A program made the translations under genes and the position numbers. The notes under the pieces are model-generated. The model saw only the letters and a program-made list of their open reading frames with translations. It made no database searches and was not told the origin of the DNA. A stretch of 64,000 nt of DNA from Bacterioplanes sanyensis (GTDB lineage Bacteria > Pseudomonadota > Gammaproteobacteria > Pseudomonadales > Oceanobacteraceae): contig NZ_BMYY01000005.1 of NCBI RefSeq assembly GCF_014652515.1, positions 174,950 through 238,949 of the forward strand. The letters are read 5' to 3'. Positions 35,093 through 45,008 of the stretch are shown piece by piece. How positions within the stretch are numbered: position 1 is the first letter of the stretch; each line of letters opens with the position of its first letter.

Positions 35093-37289
35093 GTTAAATC
35101 GCCGGCAGTTTTTAAAAACATCTGCACTGGCCTCTGGCGGCTTGCTAATAACCATCGCCTTGCCCGGCTGCGCCAGCATCGGCCATGAGGGCATGGTGTC
35201 GAACAGTGATTGGCACGCCAATGCTTGGTTGCACATTCATACCGACAACCGTATTACCTTTGTGCTCGATCGAGTAGAAATGGGCCAAGGCACCTACACC
35301 GGCTTAGTGACCTTATTGGCAGAAGAGTTGGAAGTCGCACCCGAGCAGGTAGACGTCACTTTCGCTGGGGTCGACAGCTTCTACAACAACCCCATTTATA
35401 AGCTGCAAATCACCGGCGGCTCGACCAGCATGGCCAGCAGTTATGAGCGCATCCGCATCGCCGGCGCCAGTGCTCGAGAAATGCTGCGCCAAGCCGCAGC
35501 GCAAGTCTGGCAACAGCCATTAAGCGCCATACAAGCCGACAATGGCCATGTGCATTTTCAACAACAATCCCTCAGCTACGGCGAGCTGGCCCCGTTGGCC
35601 GCTCAGCAATCCGTGCCCGAGGTCACATTGAAAAGCGCCGGGCAGTTTAAGCGCATCGGCAAACCCGAGCAGCGTTTAGATGCACGCGCTAAGGTCACTG
35701 GTCAGGCCGAATACGGCATCGATGTCGATTTGCCCGGCATGCTCTATGCCGTGGTGAGCCGAGCACCGGCCTGGGGCGCCACACTAACAAGCCGTGATCT
35801 CAGCGCCGCCCAACAAGCCCAAGGCGTGGTAGCGGTGTTCGAAATCACAGCCGCTGGCCGTCAGGGCATCGCCGTGGTCGCCGAGCGCTACTGGCAAGCC
35901 CGCAAAGCCCAGCGGCTATTAAAGTTGCAATGGCAAACACCTGAAGTAGCACCGTCAACTGACAGTATTATCTCACTCCATCGCCAAGCCTTAGAGCAAA
36001 ACAGCGGCGATCGGGTGCGTGATGAGGGTGATTTCGAACAGGCGTTAGCGGCCAGCAAACAGGTGTTAGAGGCAGAGTATCAATTGCCACATTTGGCCCA
36101 CGCCACGCTGGAGCCACAAAACTGCGTGGTCGATGCCCGCGCCAACGCCATGGAAGTTTGGGCACCGACCCAATCGGCCAGCATGGCCCGCGTTGCCGCA
36201 GGCCGGCACAGCCGCTACAGCCTGGACGACATTAAAGTGCACACCACCTGGATCGGTGGCGGCTTTGGCCGGCGCATCATGCAGGAATACGTCAGTGAGT
36301 GCGCTGCTATCGCCGACCATATGCAACGCCCAGTCAAACTGATTTGGAGCCGCGAGGAAGACACGCAGCACGACTTTTATCGCCCCGCCAGCGTGCACCG
36401 ATTGGCAGCCGCCATCAAAGACGGCGACGTACAAGGCTGGCAGCACCGCCTGGCTCACCCCAAGGTATTTGAATGGTTTGCCGACGATGCTGCCCCCGCA
36501 CAATACCCTTTTATGCCCAAATTTATGTTTCCGGCGCTGGCCTCCGCCGGCAAAGCGGGTGAAGGCATCATTGCCCCTAGCGACACCTCGGCGTACGAAG
36601 GCGCCCATGATTTGCCCTATGACTTTAAAAGTTTGCAAGTGGACTTTGTGCACTCAGATCCGGGCGTGCCGGTCGGCTATTGGCGTGCCGTCGGCCACTC
36701 ACACAATGGCTTTGTCACAGAAAGCTTTGTCGATGAACTGGCCCATCACACGCAAACCGACCCGCTGGCGTTTCGCCTCCGTCATCTCGCACAACACCCA
36801 CCAGCCGTCGCTTTATTAAAAGCCGTGGCCAAGGCTGCGCACTGGGGTCAGCCACTGGCTGGCTGCCAGCAGGGCATTGCGATTCATAAAAGCTTTGGCA
36901 GCTGGGTGGCTCAAGTGGCCGATGTGCAGGTAGAAGGCGAGCAAATCAAGGTAAAGCGTGTGGTCTGCGGCGTCGACTGCGGCTTGGCCGTTAACCCTGA
37001 TACCGTTAAAGCACAAATGGAAGGCGGCATTATCTTCGCCCTAACCGCTGCTCTGCACGGAGAAATCACACTGCAACAAGGTGAAGTTCAGCAAAGCAAC
37101 TTTCACGATTACCCACTGGCACGCATGACCGAAACGCCGCAACTCGAGGTATTTATCATGCCATCGCAGCAAGCCCCTACGGGCGTTGGCGAGCCTGGTG
37201 TGCCGCCTTTGGCAGCGGCCGTCGCCAATGCCGTATTTGCTGCCAGCGGCCAACGGTTGCGCAGCCTGCCTTTGCGCTTAACGGCATGA
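35085..37289 (+). CDS. Molybdenum hydroxylase large subunit (IorB-like), Tat-exported with lipobox-like site
   Basis: A 734-residue molybdopterin-binding subunit. The N-terminus [19 protein letters not shown] is a Tat signal, ending in LPGC, a possible lipobox, so it is probably periplasmic or membrane-anchored. Core motifs are [49 protein letters not shown] and the catalytic-Glu region [19 protein letters not shown] start at 35085 behind CCGGAGA; the open frame further upstream overlaps iorA and lacks the Tat leader. It overlaps xdhC by ATGA. Aldehyde or N-heterocycle oxidation is the family activity. Confidence 0.9.
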   Translation: MTELNRRQFLKTSALASGGLLITIALPGCASIGHEGMVSNSDWHANAWLHIHTDNRITFVLDRVEMGQGTYTGLVTLLAEELEVAPEQVDVTFAGVDSFYNNPIYKLQITGGSTSMASSYERIRIAGASAREMLRQAAAQVWQQPLSAIQADNGHVHFQQQSLSYGELAPLAAQQSVPEVTLKSAGQFKRIGKPEQRLDARAKVTGQAEYGIDVDLPGMLYAVVSRAPAWGATLTSRDLSAAQQAQGVVAVFEITAAGRQGIAVVAERYWQARKAQRLLKLQWQTPEVAPSTDSIISLHRQALEQNSGDRVRDEGDFEQALAASKQVLEAEYQLPHLAHATLEPQNCVVDARANAMEVWAPTQSASMARVAAGRHSRYSLDDIKVHTTWIGGGFGRRIMQEYVSECAAIADHMQRPVKLIWSREEDTQHDFYRPASVHRLAAAIKDGDVQGWQHRLAHPKVFEWFADDAAPAQYPFMPKFMFPALASAGKAGEGIIAPSDTSAYEGAHDLPYDFKSLQVDFVHSDPGVPVGYWRAVGHSHNGFVTESFVDELAHHTQTDPLAFRLRHLAQHPPAVALLKAVAKAAHWGQPLAGCQQGIAIHKSFGSWVAQVADVQVEGEQIKVKRVVCGVDCGLAVNPDTVKAQMEGGIIFALTAALHGEITLQQGEVQQSNFHDYPLARMTETPQLEVFIMPSQQAPTGVGEPGVPPLAAAVANAVFAASGQRLRSLPLRLTA

Positions 37290-38215
37290 CGGGCCATCAC
37301 CTGCAGGTGATTTCCAAGCTCACTAGCTGGCTGTCAGCAGGTCACCCGTGTTGGCTGGCGACGGTTACCGCCACCTATGGCAGCAGCCCCAGACCGGTTG
37401 GCTCCATGCTGGCTTGGTGCGCTGAACACGGCCACATCGGCTCGCTATCGGGTGGCTGTGTTGAGCAAGATTTATTGCAGCGCTTGCCACAACTCCCACC
37501 CGTTAGAGCCCCACTGCGACAACGATTTGGTGTGACTGAAGCCGAGCAGCAACGCTACCGCCTACCCTGCGGCGGGCAGTTGGAGATATTGCTCGAAGCC
37601 GTCGATGGTGATGACGTCGCTCACTTTCAGGCACTGCAACAAGCACTGCAGCAGCGTCGGCCTTGTGCCCGCAGCGTTGCAGAGGATGGGCAGCGCCGGC
37701 TGCTGCCTGCTGAGCACAGCAAGACCGGCAACACCGCAGAGGGCTGGCAACAGCTGTTCAAGCCCGATTACCAGCTATTGCTGGCCGGTGCCGGCGAAAC
37801 CAGCGCCGAGCTGGCCAAGCTGGCTCAGCCGGCGGGGTTTGACGTCACCATTTGCGATTTTCGCGACGAGTTTTTACACGGCTTTAAGGTGGCGGGCGCT
37901 CGCGTGGTTAAAGCCATGCCGGATGAGCTGGTACGTGAGCAGTTTCATGATGCCCACAGTGCCGTGATCGGCTTAGCCCATGACCCACGCGTGGATGACC
38001 TAGCCGTCATCGAAGCCCTCGACAGCCAAGCGTTTTACGTCGGGGCCATGGGCTCGCAGCAAACGTCTGCTAAGCGCCGCCAGCGGCTGGCTGAACTGGG
38101 CCTCCACTCTGATCAACTGGCTCGGCTGCACGCCCCCGTCGGCTTAGCCATCAACTCCCACACGCCCTATCACATCGCCATTTCCGTATTGGCCCACCTG
38201 TTACAGCAGCGCTAA
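37286..38215 (+). CDS. XdhC/CoxI family maturation factor
   Basis: A 309-residue cytoplasmic protein. The XdhC N-terminal domain has the conserved GSSPRPVGSMLAW and GSLSGGCVEQDLL, and the C-terminal Rossmann domain has LLAGAGETSAELAKLA and YVGAMGSQQTSAKRRQRL. XdhC proteins insert sulfurated molybdenum cofactor into xanthine-oxidase-type enzymes. It is translationally coupled to the large subunit gene (ATGA), which supports a dedicated chaperone role. The N-terminal CGG region (LPCGGQLEIL) is intact. Confidence 0.9.
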   Translation: MTGHHLQVISKLTSWLSAGHPCWLATVTATYGSSPRPVGSMLAWCAEHGHIGSLSGGCVEQDLLQRLPQLPPVRAPLRQRFGVTEAEQQRYRLPCGGQLEILLEAVDGDDVAHFQALQQALQQRRPCARSVAEDGQRRLLPAEHSKTGNTAEGWQQLFKPDYQLLLAGAGETSAELAKLAQPAGFDVTICDFRDEFLHGFKVAGARVVKAMPDELVREQFHDAHSAVIGLAHDPRVDDLAVIEALDSQAFYVGAMGSQQTSAKRRQRLAELGLHSDQLARLHAPVGLAINSHTPYHIAISVLAHLLQQR

Positions 38216-38322
38216 TACGCCGCAGCAACATGCGGTAACATGAGCGCCTGACGTTTTTGCAACACGGCACCCGCTCTCCTGACCTAATCTAAAGCCATAT
38301 CCACGGCCACGGGGGCAGAGCA

Positions 38323-39057
38323 ATGCCACGTTTTTTGCTGATCATTTCATTGTTGTTCTGGGCGAACGTCAGCCAGGCAGACTTAAGCAAGCTCACATAC
38401 CTGACAGAATCTTACCCACCCTACAATATGTACGAGGGCAACCAACTGCGCGGTATTGCCGTCGATTTACTGGTCACTGCCATGGAGCGCCAGGGCGCCA
38501 ATGTGCAGCGCTCTGACATCAAACTGCAGCCATGGCCAAGAGCGTATCGCGCCGCCTTAGACGGCCCAGGTGTGGTGCTGTTTTCCACCACCCGTACCGA
38601 AGAGCGTGAGCCCTTATTTCAATGGGTCGGCCCAATTGCCGATACACGCATTGTGCTGCTGGCACGCAAAGATAAAAATCTGACGGTAGGCGAAGATCTC
38701 AGCAACTTAGTTGTGGGAGTCATTCGCGATGATATCGGTGAGCAAATGGCACGCGAACGCGGTGCTAAAGACAGCAATATTCGCTATGTGCCCAACGCCG
38801 AATCGTTAGCGCGCATGCTGGATAAAGGCCGCATTGATGTCTGGGCCTATGAAGAAAATGTGGGCCGTTGGTTTATTCGTCAGGCTGGCTTAAACAATGA
38901 TGACTTTGAAACCGCCAGCGTGCTTAAAGAAGGTCAGCTGTATTTTAGCGTCAGTACCGACGTCGATAGCGCTGACGTGCAAAAGTTGCAGCAAGCCATC
39001 GATGCGATCAAAGCCGATAAAGCTGCGATGAAAGCCATTAATGATCGCTACTTGTAA
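38323..39057 (+). CDS. Periplasmic solute-binding protein, family 3-like
   Basis: A 244-residue exported protein. A signal peptide (about 1-19, ending SQA) precedes an SBP_bac_3 fold: YLTESYPPYNMYEGNQLRGIAVDL, GPGVVLFSTTRTEEREPLFQWVGP, and RIDVWAYEENVGRWFIRQAG. No ABC permease or ATPase is nearby, so it may act alone, for example as an orphan sensor-type binding protein. Ligand not predictable. Placed between xdhC and the mocA-like gene, but gaps of 107 and 36 bases leave its operon membership open. Confidence 0.82.
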   Translation: MPRFLLIISLLFWANVSQADLSKLTYLTESYPPYNMYEGNQLRGIAVDLLVTAMERQGANVQRSDIKLQPWPRAYRAALDGPGVVLFSTTRTEEREPLFQWVGPIADTRIVLLARKDKNLTVGEDLSNLVVGVIRDDIGEQMARERGAKDSNIRYVPNAESLARMLDKGRIDVWAYEENVGRWFIRQAGLNNDDFETASVLKEGQLYFSVSTDVDSADVQKLQQAIDAIKADKAAMKAINDRYL

Positions 39058-39093
39058 TGTTTGATACACTGACGGCTCTGATTGGGAGCCGTC

Positions 39094-39660
39094 ATGCCCG
39101 CCACCGTTATCCTACTCGCCGCTGGCTGCAGCCGTCGATTTGGCGGCGATAAACGCTTAGCGTTATTGCCATCGGGCAAGCCTGTGTTATTTGCCACCCT
39201 GGCCAATATTCAAGCGAGCGGCCTACCCTTAAAAGTTATTTTAGCGCCAAACGACCAAGCCCTCGCCGAGCGGCTGCAAGCACTCAATATTGACACAGCG
39301 ATATGCCCGGATGCCGAGCTAGGCATGGGCCACAGTTTGGCCTTTGGCGTTGCCAGCACGACAAGCAACAACGGCTGGTTAATTGCCCTAGCGGATATGC
39401 CAGCCATTCGCCCCGACACCTACCTGCGCATAGCGCAAGCACTCGAATCACACGCATTGGTGATACCCGAATTAGCCGATGGCCGCCGCGGCCACCCAGT
39501 GGGCTTTGCTGCCTGTTTTAAACAGCAATTACTGCAATGCCAAGGGGATCAAGGGGCACGCCATATTGTGCAGCAGCAACCGGCACATTTAGTAACACTT
39601 GACGATGCCGGCATTATTGCCGACATCGATCGACCAGAGGACTTGCGCCAATGGTGCTAG
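39094..39660 (+). CDS. MocA-like molybdenum cofactor nucleotidyltransferase
   Basis: A 188-residue NTP-transferase. The N-terminal LLAAGCSRRFGGDKRLALL is the nucleotide-binding signature (here Cys replaces the usual Gly/Ser after AAG), and ADMPAIRPDTYLRI with GRRGHPVGF is typical of MocA/MobA-like proteins that make cytidylyl or guanylyl molybdopterin. Its neighbours are a Mo hydroxylase and XdhC, which fits cofactor supply. Start is ATG at 39094 behind GGGAG. Its stop shares a CTAG with the stop of the opposite-strand EamA gene. Confidence 0.85.
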   Translation: MPATVILLAAGCSRRFGGDKRLALLPSGKPVLFATLANIQASGLPLKVILAPNDQALAERLQALNIDTAICPDAELGMGHSLAFGVASTTSNNGWLIALADMPAIRPDTYLRIAQALESHALVIPELADGRRGHPVGFAACFKQQLLQCQGDQGARHIVQQQPAHLVTLDDAGIIADIDRPEDLRQWC

Positions 39661-40511
39661 CCACTTTGCCGCATTACCAACGCCAAACCCGCTAAAATTG
39701 CCATCATTCCCAGCAAGGCCAACAGTGGCATGTGGTTATCCAATACCAGAAAATCCAGTACCACAGTGACCACAGGCACCAGATAAAACAGGCTGGTGAC
39801 ATTGACCAGATTGCCGGTGTGTATCAGCTGATAAAATAGCAACTGGGCACCGACAGAAATCACCAACCCCATCCACAACAGCGGCACCCAAAAGCCCCAC
39901 TCCATTTGCCAGTCAAAGGGTTGTGTTGGCGCCCACAATGCCAATACCAATAATGTGACCACATATTGCAGTGGCAGCGTTTTTAGCGGCGTTTGCTGCA
40001 CGCCTTTTTGCACAATGGCGCCGCTGGTAATGCAGACCAAGGCTGCCAAGGCATAGCCCATGCCCCACCACGACAATTCGGCCTGAGTCAGGCTTTGCCA
40101 AACCACTAGGGTTAGCCCCAAAAGCGCCAGCAATAAACCGCTCAAACGCAGCGCTGAAAAACGCCGCTCGGTAAATAGCAAAGTTAAAATCGGCTGCACA
40201 CCCAGTACGGTGGCCAGCAAACCCGGTGTGACGCCATGAAACATGGCCTGGAAATAGCAAATCGAATATAAGCCAATCATCAGCAGGCCGGCTAACGCGA
40301 TTCGCTTTAAAGAGGCTTTAGCGGGCCAGCCACCACCAGCCGTTCTTATCAGCAACAGCAAAGCCAGTAGCGCTAACGCAAAGCGCATCACCAGCAACGC
40401 CAGCGGCGAACTGTGATCTAGACCAATGCGAATAAAAATCGCAGCACTGCCCCATAAAAGAACAAATAGGGCCATCGGCGCCCAAGGCGCGCGAGAAAAT
40501 AAGGTAAGCAT
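39657..40511 (-). CDS. EamA-family (DMT) transporter
   Basis: A 284-residue membrane protein with ten helices in two EamA halves. Signatures include FVLLWGSAAIFIRIGLDHSSPLA with ALLVMRF, and GVTPGLLATVLGVQPILTLLF. It exports small metabolites or amino acids in related proteins; substrate unknown. Convergent with the mocA-like gene, sharing the CTAG stop overlap. Its upstream region (40512-40791) contains inverted CATCTGTTG/CAACAGATG arms. Confidence 0.87.
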   Translation of the reverse strand: MLTLFSRAPWAPMALFVLLWGSAAIFIRIGLDHSSPLALLVMRFALALLALLLLIRTAGGGWPAKASLKRIALAGLLMIGLYSICYFQAMFHGVTPGLLATVLGVQPILTLLFTERRFSALRLSGLLLALLGLTLVVWQSLTQAELSWWGMGYALAALVCITSGAIVQKGVQQTPLKTLPLQYVVTLLVLALWAPTQPFDWQMEWGFWVPLLWMGLVISVGAQLLFYQLIHTGNLVNVTSLFYLVPVVTVVLDFLVLDNHMPLLALLGMMAILAGLALVMRQSG

Positions 40512-40791
40512 GTGAAAATCTCATCTGTTGAAACGTGCGAACCCGCTGCGACCCCAGTTGGGCCTCAGTAAACGCTACTGCAGCAGGATGGATATAGCCG
40601 AGTTAGGCCACAACAGTCGTGGGCGGCTGAACGCCAGCCACAACGACTTGATTCACAACAGATGACATAGGCAATAATTCTGTTCGCACTCAGACACTTT
40701 CACTGCGCCCAGCAGTGCTGACAGTACAATCCTTTAGGTTGATAAGAATATTAACTGGGAAAATAGCAGCCGGCTGCTTGGCTGACAAGCA
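40512..40791. promoter_or_regulatory. Intergenic region with inverted repeats upstream of the EamA gene
   Basis: CATCTGTTG (about 40522) and CAACAGATG (about 40659) are exact inverted arms. At 40765-40778 the 14-bp palindrome AGCAGCCGGCTGCT is followed on the minus strand by ATTTT, and could be a weak terminator of the MOSC gene. No gene seen. Confidence 0.4.
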
Positions 40792-41295
40792 CTAAACCAG
40801 AACCTCTAGCCGACGAACCGCATCTCCCAACTTAATCAGCCCAGGCTGAATGACTTTGGCACATAAGCCACCATGGCCCAGCATGGCAGCATGACCGCCT
40901 ACCCCCAAATTTTCATCCATGCGCGAACAGGGGTGACACAGAGCGGTACCTAAAAGAATCGCTTCTCCTACGGCAAAATGCTGATGCCGTAGCGCTTGTA
41001 AGTTAACACCAGACACGACGATATTACGCCTTACCAAGCTTGGATCGATCTCGCTGCGATCCAGCCACTTAGCTACCAATTCCAAATGCTCAGCATTGAT
41101 TAATGTTATCTGGCGTGCCGACCCAGGGCGGCTATGACAGCGACGGTCGCTTTCGAGCCCCAGCGCTTCAATGGCGTAGGCTTCTTGCAGCGGGTGCATG
41201 GGCTGGCGTCGCTCGGGACGCACGCCTAGCCACTCAACCCGGCCTTCGCCGATGCTCTCACTGATGCGATCGAATAAAGCCTGCTGTGCAGCCAT
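40792..41295 (-). CDS. MOSC domain protein
   Basis: A 167-residue protein with the MOSC fold: SARQITLINAEHLELVA, RRNIVVSGVNLQAL, and the conserved cysteine motif LCHPCSRMDENLG. MOSC domains carry sulfur or molybdenum cofactor for transfer or reduction. Start is ATG at 41295 behind AGGAG, not the longer frame from 41337. Its nearness to the Mo hydroxylase genes fits a cofactor-related role, but it is on the other strand and separately transcribed. Confidence 0.87.
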   Translation of the reverse strand: MAAQQALFDRISESIGEGRVEWLGVRPERRQPMHPLQEAYAIEALGLESDRRCHSRPGSARQITLINAEHLELVAKWLDRSEIDPSLVRRNIVVSGVNLQALRHQHFAVGEAILLGTALCHPCSRMDENLGVGGHAAMLGHGGLCAKVIQPGLIKLGDAVRRLEVLV

Positions 41296-41470
41296 AGAGC
41301 ACTCCTCTTTAATACAGGTAAAAATCAGGTTTATCACTAATATTATTTTTTTAATACTATCGTCTAGTTTTATTCAGCGAGAGACACTGAGCGTTTTTTC
41401 CTCATGCTAGTGGTAAAGGCTTCGTCCGGATACTTCGGATCATCACAACAACAAACCACTGGAGCTGGCG

Positions 41471-43312
41471 ATGAAACGACGTGATTTTCTAAAAGTAGCA
41501 GCGGCTACCCCCATGCTACCGGCTACGGCCCTAGCCCACTCGCGGCTGGAGCCATCGAGCTTTCCCACCAGTATTATGGACGGTAGCTTAGAAGCCAGTA
41601 GCGGTACGCTGAATTTATTGGAAGGCCATATTCCTACGGATATGTTCGGCCATGTGTTTATTGCCGAAGGCATTCCCTTAGAAACCAACCATCTCAGTCC
41701 CAATGGGCGCGGTGCCGTTACCCGGTTGGATATTGGCGATGGCCAAGTGCAATTTAAACGCAAGATGATCGATACGCCGTCGGCCATTATGCAAACCCAC
41801 ATCACTCATGGGCTAGACAAGTTCAACCTGATGGGAGGCACGATTTATCAAAGCCTTACCTTGGGCTACATGAACTATTGCAATACGGCACCCAATTACA
41901 TGGGCAACAACCGCTTTGCCTTCAGCTACGAAGGCGGTATGCCGTTTGAATTTGATGCCACCACCCTAGACCTTATAACGCCCATAGGTTTGCCCACGGA
42001 ATGGAAGTCCAGCCTGCCGCCCTTTATTGACGCACTGACGCCGAAAAAACATCTATTTCCTCAAATTCGAACCACCGGCCATCCATTTTTTGACCTGGAA
42101 AAAGAAGAGTGCTTCACCATTAACTATGGCGGCAACGTTGGAAAAATGGGTAAAAAAGACGCATTTTTGCATTTAATTCACTGGGACTTAGCAGGCCCAC
42201 TGCAGCGCTGGAATATCATAGATCGCCAAGGCAATAACGCCTGGCTCGAAACGACGTCTCACTCCTTAGGCGTTACTCGCAATCATATTTTGATCTTTCA
42301 AACCGCCGCCCGCGTTGAAGCCACCCGTATCTTGGGCACCACCATCGTCACACCACAACAGCATAAAACACCGGTATGGATTATTCGCAAAGCGGATCTA
42401 TTCAACGGGACGAAGCAAGTCATTGCCGATTACGTTGAATTAGACTTTGATACCTCAGACATCATGTGCGATTTCGATGACAGCCACGGCGAAATCACCC
42501 TCTATGGTCAATACTTGGGAGCCATGGATAAATCGGAACAGTTATTCAACTGGGAGCGCCTCTATTTTGGTGGTCGCGTGGATGAGTCCATCTCTGGCTA
42601 TCCGGTTGCCCCAGTCGACGTAGGTGGTTTGGTACGCGCACGCATCTGGGTCAGTGATTCCCATGCTGAGGAAATCAAACAAGATTTTCGTGTTATTCGT
42701 GATGAGAACCTACTGTGGGACATGAACGACCCGGCCTATCGCGGTCACTTCCAGTTCCCTGAGAAGTTTGAACATATTTATTGGTCGGCGATTGGTTATC
42801 GCCCCGAGCACTTACCACGTCGCGTAGCTAAAGCCTATGAAGATTACCCAGGGCGCTATTTCGACAATGATTCACTGCCTAAAACATCGATACCGTCATC
42901 GATTGTGCATATGGATTGCAAACATATGCGCATCAGTGACGTGTACACCTTTCCCGACGACTGCGTAGTACGCACCCCGCAGTTTATGGCCAGACAAGGA
43001 TCAACCGCCCAGGATGACGGCTATATCTTTACTGCGGTGGTGCGCAAGCATCCAAGCCAAGCCCAGTCTAACGGCAAAGAGTATTGGTTTTTTGATGCCA
43101 AAGACCTAGCAGCCGGCCCCATCTGCAAGCTGGCCCATCAAGACCTTAACTTTGCCACCACCAATCATGCGCTCTGGGTACCTGCCATAGGCCCGCGCCC
43201 GACTGGCATTTACAAGGCGAATTACGGTGACTATTTGCGTGAAAAATACCCACGTCACAGCCGCAAAGTGCGCCAACTTATAGATACCTATTTGCTTCCT
43301 CAATTTGGATGA
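41471..43312 (+). CDS. Tat-exported carotenoid-oxygenase-family protein
   Basis: A 613-residue protein with a Tat signal (MKRRDFLKVAAATPMLPATALA). The carotenoid cleavage oxygenase fold is seen in GHVFIAEGIPLE, the RLDIGDGQVQFKRKMIDT strand, TTGHPFFDLEKEECFTINYG, HSLGVTRNHILIFQT and the C-terminal TTNHALWVPAIGPRP. Iron in this family is held by four histidines; candidates are in TTGHP, SHSLG, CDFDDSHGE and NHALW. Relatives cleave carotenoids, stilbenes or other conjugated alkenes. Export through Tat is unusual and argues for a periplasmic or external substrate. Followed by an FAD oxidase gene 24 bases later. Confidence 0.85.
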   Translation: MKRRDFLKVAAATPMLPATALAHSRLEPSSFPTSIMDGSLEASSGTLNLLEGHIPTDMFGHVFIAEGIPLETNHLSPNGRGAVTRLDIGDGQVQFKRKMIDTPSAIMQTHITHGLDKFNLMGGTIYQSLTLGYMNYCNTAPNYMGNNRFAFSYEGGMPFEFDATTLDLITPIGLPTEWKSSLPPFIDALTPKKHLFPQIRTTGHPFFDLEKEECFTINYGGNVGKMGKKDAFLHLIHWDLAGPLQRWNIIDRQGNNAWLETTSHSLGVTRNHILIFQTAARVEATRILGTTIVTPQQHKTPVWIIRKADLFNGTKQVIADYVELDFDTSDIMCDFDDSHGEITLYGQYLGAMDKSEQLFNWERLYFGGRVDESISGYPVAPVDVGGLVRARIWVSDSHAEEIKQDFRVIRDENLLWDMNDPAYRGHFQFPEKFEHIYWSAIGYRPEHLPRRVAKAYEDYPGRYFDNDSLPKTSIPSSIVHMDCKHMRISDVYTFPDDCVVRTPQFMARQGSTAQDDGYIFTAVVRKHPSQAQSNGKEYWFFDAKDLAAGPICKLAHQDLNFATTNHALWVPAIGPRPTGIYKANYGDYLREKYPRHSRKVRQLIDTYLLPQFG

Positions 43313-43336
43313 GCCCATTTGGCCAGGAGAAACGAC

Positions 43337-44944
43337 ATGACATTAAAAAAATTTATCTTTCCCGCTGTCGCTGCGGCAGCGGTGCTGTTCAGCTCTTATC
43401 AGCTGTATTCGCAGGAGCGAGAAAAGCTCAAAAATTACCAAGGCACCTACGAGTGCTCGCCGGCCGCCATTTATAGCCCCAATAATATTGCCGAAGTACA
43501 GGACATCGTTCGTCAGGCCTTAGTTAATGGCAATACAGTCATGACGGGCAACCGTAAATTTGCCAGCCAAATCGATGCCGCCTGCGCCGCCGATGACCAA
43601 ATACAAATCACTCTGGAAAACATGACCGACGTGGTCGATTTTGACCCAGAAGCCATGACCATCACCGTCGAAGCCGGCATGCGCTTTAATCAATTCAATG
43701 ACTTTTTACGCGACAAAGCCCTGGCCGTGAACATGGTGACAGAGCTCGGCACTTTTACCATTGGCGGTATGCTGGGCAGCGGCACCCATGGCTCTACCTT
43801 CCAAAAGAAAAGCAATATGATTGCTGACTATGTGACTTCGATGAAAATCGTCGATGGTGTCGGCGATGTGCGCGTACTCACTGGCGAAGAGCTTAATGCT
43901 GCTCGCGTTAACCTTGGCGTATTAGGAGTGGTGGTCGAAGCCACCATTCAATTGGAGCCCGCCTTTAAAGTGCGCGCCGAGGTCAAAGGTTATCGCGATG
44001 ACAGTAACTTAGAAGAGGTCATTCTGGATCTGGCGCGTAATAACTATTCCGCCAATGTCGCTTGGTTCCCAGGCTTGGGACGTTACACCACCACCTTGTA
44101 TAACGAGGTACCGCTATCCACCAAAGGCAATGACTACAACGCCCAGGCCGATGTTTCCGATGTGCAGGAATACTTTTTTGGCCTGCTGTTTGACGCTCTG
44201 CACGAGACCAACAACTCCAGCCTACAGTGCTTTGCCGCCGCCGTGCGCTACGGTGCCCGCGATGGCTCTTACTTTCGCAAAATGAAAAACGGCCTTAAGA
44301 GCTATAAACCGGTTGGCTTCTCAGATCGCATGCAATACTTCCAATGCAAAGACCCTGACAAATGCGTTTGGGATAAGCTCCCCATCGCCTTGCAAGAGGT
44401 TGCCATTCCGTTTGAACAACTGCCAAACTGGATTGCCGATGTGCGTAAAATTCTCGCTAACAACCCGCGTACTTGCTTCCCACTGAATGGCATTTACTTT
44501 CGCTTTGGCAAAGCCTCTGACAGTTATCTGGGCATGAGTGCTGGCCGCGACAGTGCCTTTGTCGGCATTGAATATACCCTGCGCCAAAAAGGTGCCGCTG
44601 TGCCCAAGCACTACTTTGTGAACTTAGAAATCGAGCAAATGTCCCTGCGTAAGTATGGCGCCCGCCCACATTGGGGCAAAAACTCTGTGGCTATTTTTGA
44701 AGACATGCCCTCGCGCTTCCCTAAATGGAACGAGTTTGTCGCCTTCAAGCAAGAGGTAGACCCTTACAACGTTTTCACCAATCCATTTTGGGAGCGTGCC
44801 AGCGGCGCTGACCCGCTCAGCAATTATTTAACGCCAGGCTGTAATTTGCGCGGCGAGTGCTATTGCACCGAAGACAGCCACTGCGAAGAAGGCACCAGGT
44901 GCCAAAGCGGCGGTTTCTTTACCGACGCCAGAGTCTGTAAGTAA
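43337..44944 (+). CDS. Exported FAD-linked oxidase (VAO/ALO type) with Cys-rich tail
   Basis: A 535-residue protein. An N-terminal helix or signal (FIFPAVAAAAVLFSSYQLYS) precedes an FAD-binding type 4 domain (AEVQDIVRQALVNGNTVMTG, FTIGGMLGSGTHGSTF, NLGVLGVVVEATIQLEPAF) and an aldonolactone-oxidase-like C-terminal domain with RPHWGKNSV and EVDPYNVFTNPFW. The last 30 residues are Cys-rich (CNLRGECYCTEDSHCEEG), as in secreted disulfide modules. The His in GTHGS may hold FAD covalently. Start ATG at 43337 behind AGGAG. A terminator follows at 44960. Substrate unknown; its neighbour suggests isoprenoid- or aromatic-derived alcohols. Confidence 0.85.
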   Translation: MTLKKFIFPAVAAAAVLFSSYQLYSQEREKLKNYQGTYECSPAAIYSPNNIAEVQDIVRQALVNGNTVMTGNRKFASQIDAACAADDQIQITLENMTDVVDFDPEAMTITVEAGMRFNQFNDFLRDKALAVNMVTELGTFTIGGMLGSGTHGSTFQKKSNMIADYVTSMKIVDGVGDVRVLTGEELNAARVNLGVLGVVVEATIQLEPAFKVRAEVKGYRDDSNLEEVILDLARNNYSANVAWFPGLGRYTTTLYNEVPLSTKGNDYNAQADVSDVQEYFFGLLFDALHETNNSSLQCFAAAVRYGARDGSYFRKMKNGLKSYKPVGFSDRMQYFQCKDPDKCVWDKLPIALQEVAIPFEQLPNWIADVRKILANNPRTCFPLNGIYFRFGKASDSYLGMSAGRDSAFVGIEYTLRQKGAAVPKHYFVNLEIEQMSLRKYGARPHWGKNSVAIFEDMPSRFPKWNEFVAFKQEVDPYNVFTNPFWERASGADPLSNYLTPGCNLRGECYCTEDSHCEEGTRCQSGGFFTDARVCK

Positions 44945-44959
44945 CGTCGCTCCTATTCT

Positions 44960-44983
44960 GGGCCGTTTGTACGGCCCTTTTTT
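44960..44983 (+). terminator. Intrinsic terminator after the FAD oxidase gene
   Basis: GGGCCGT and ACGGCCC form a 7-bp GC-rich stem with loop TTGT, followed by TTTTTT. It would separate or attenuate transcription into the next gene at 45009. Confidence 0.85.
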
Positions 44984-45008
44984 ATTGTCTTTAATTGAGG
45001 CTAATGAA

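Noticed and set aside
36066..36653. Minus-strand open frame inside the molybdenum hydroxylase large subunit gene
   Set aside because: Antisense shadow; the plus strand has all expected catalytic motifs.
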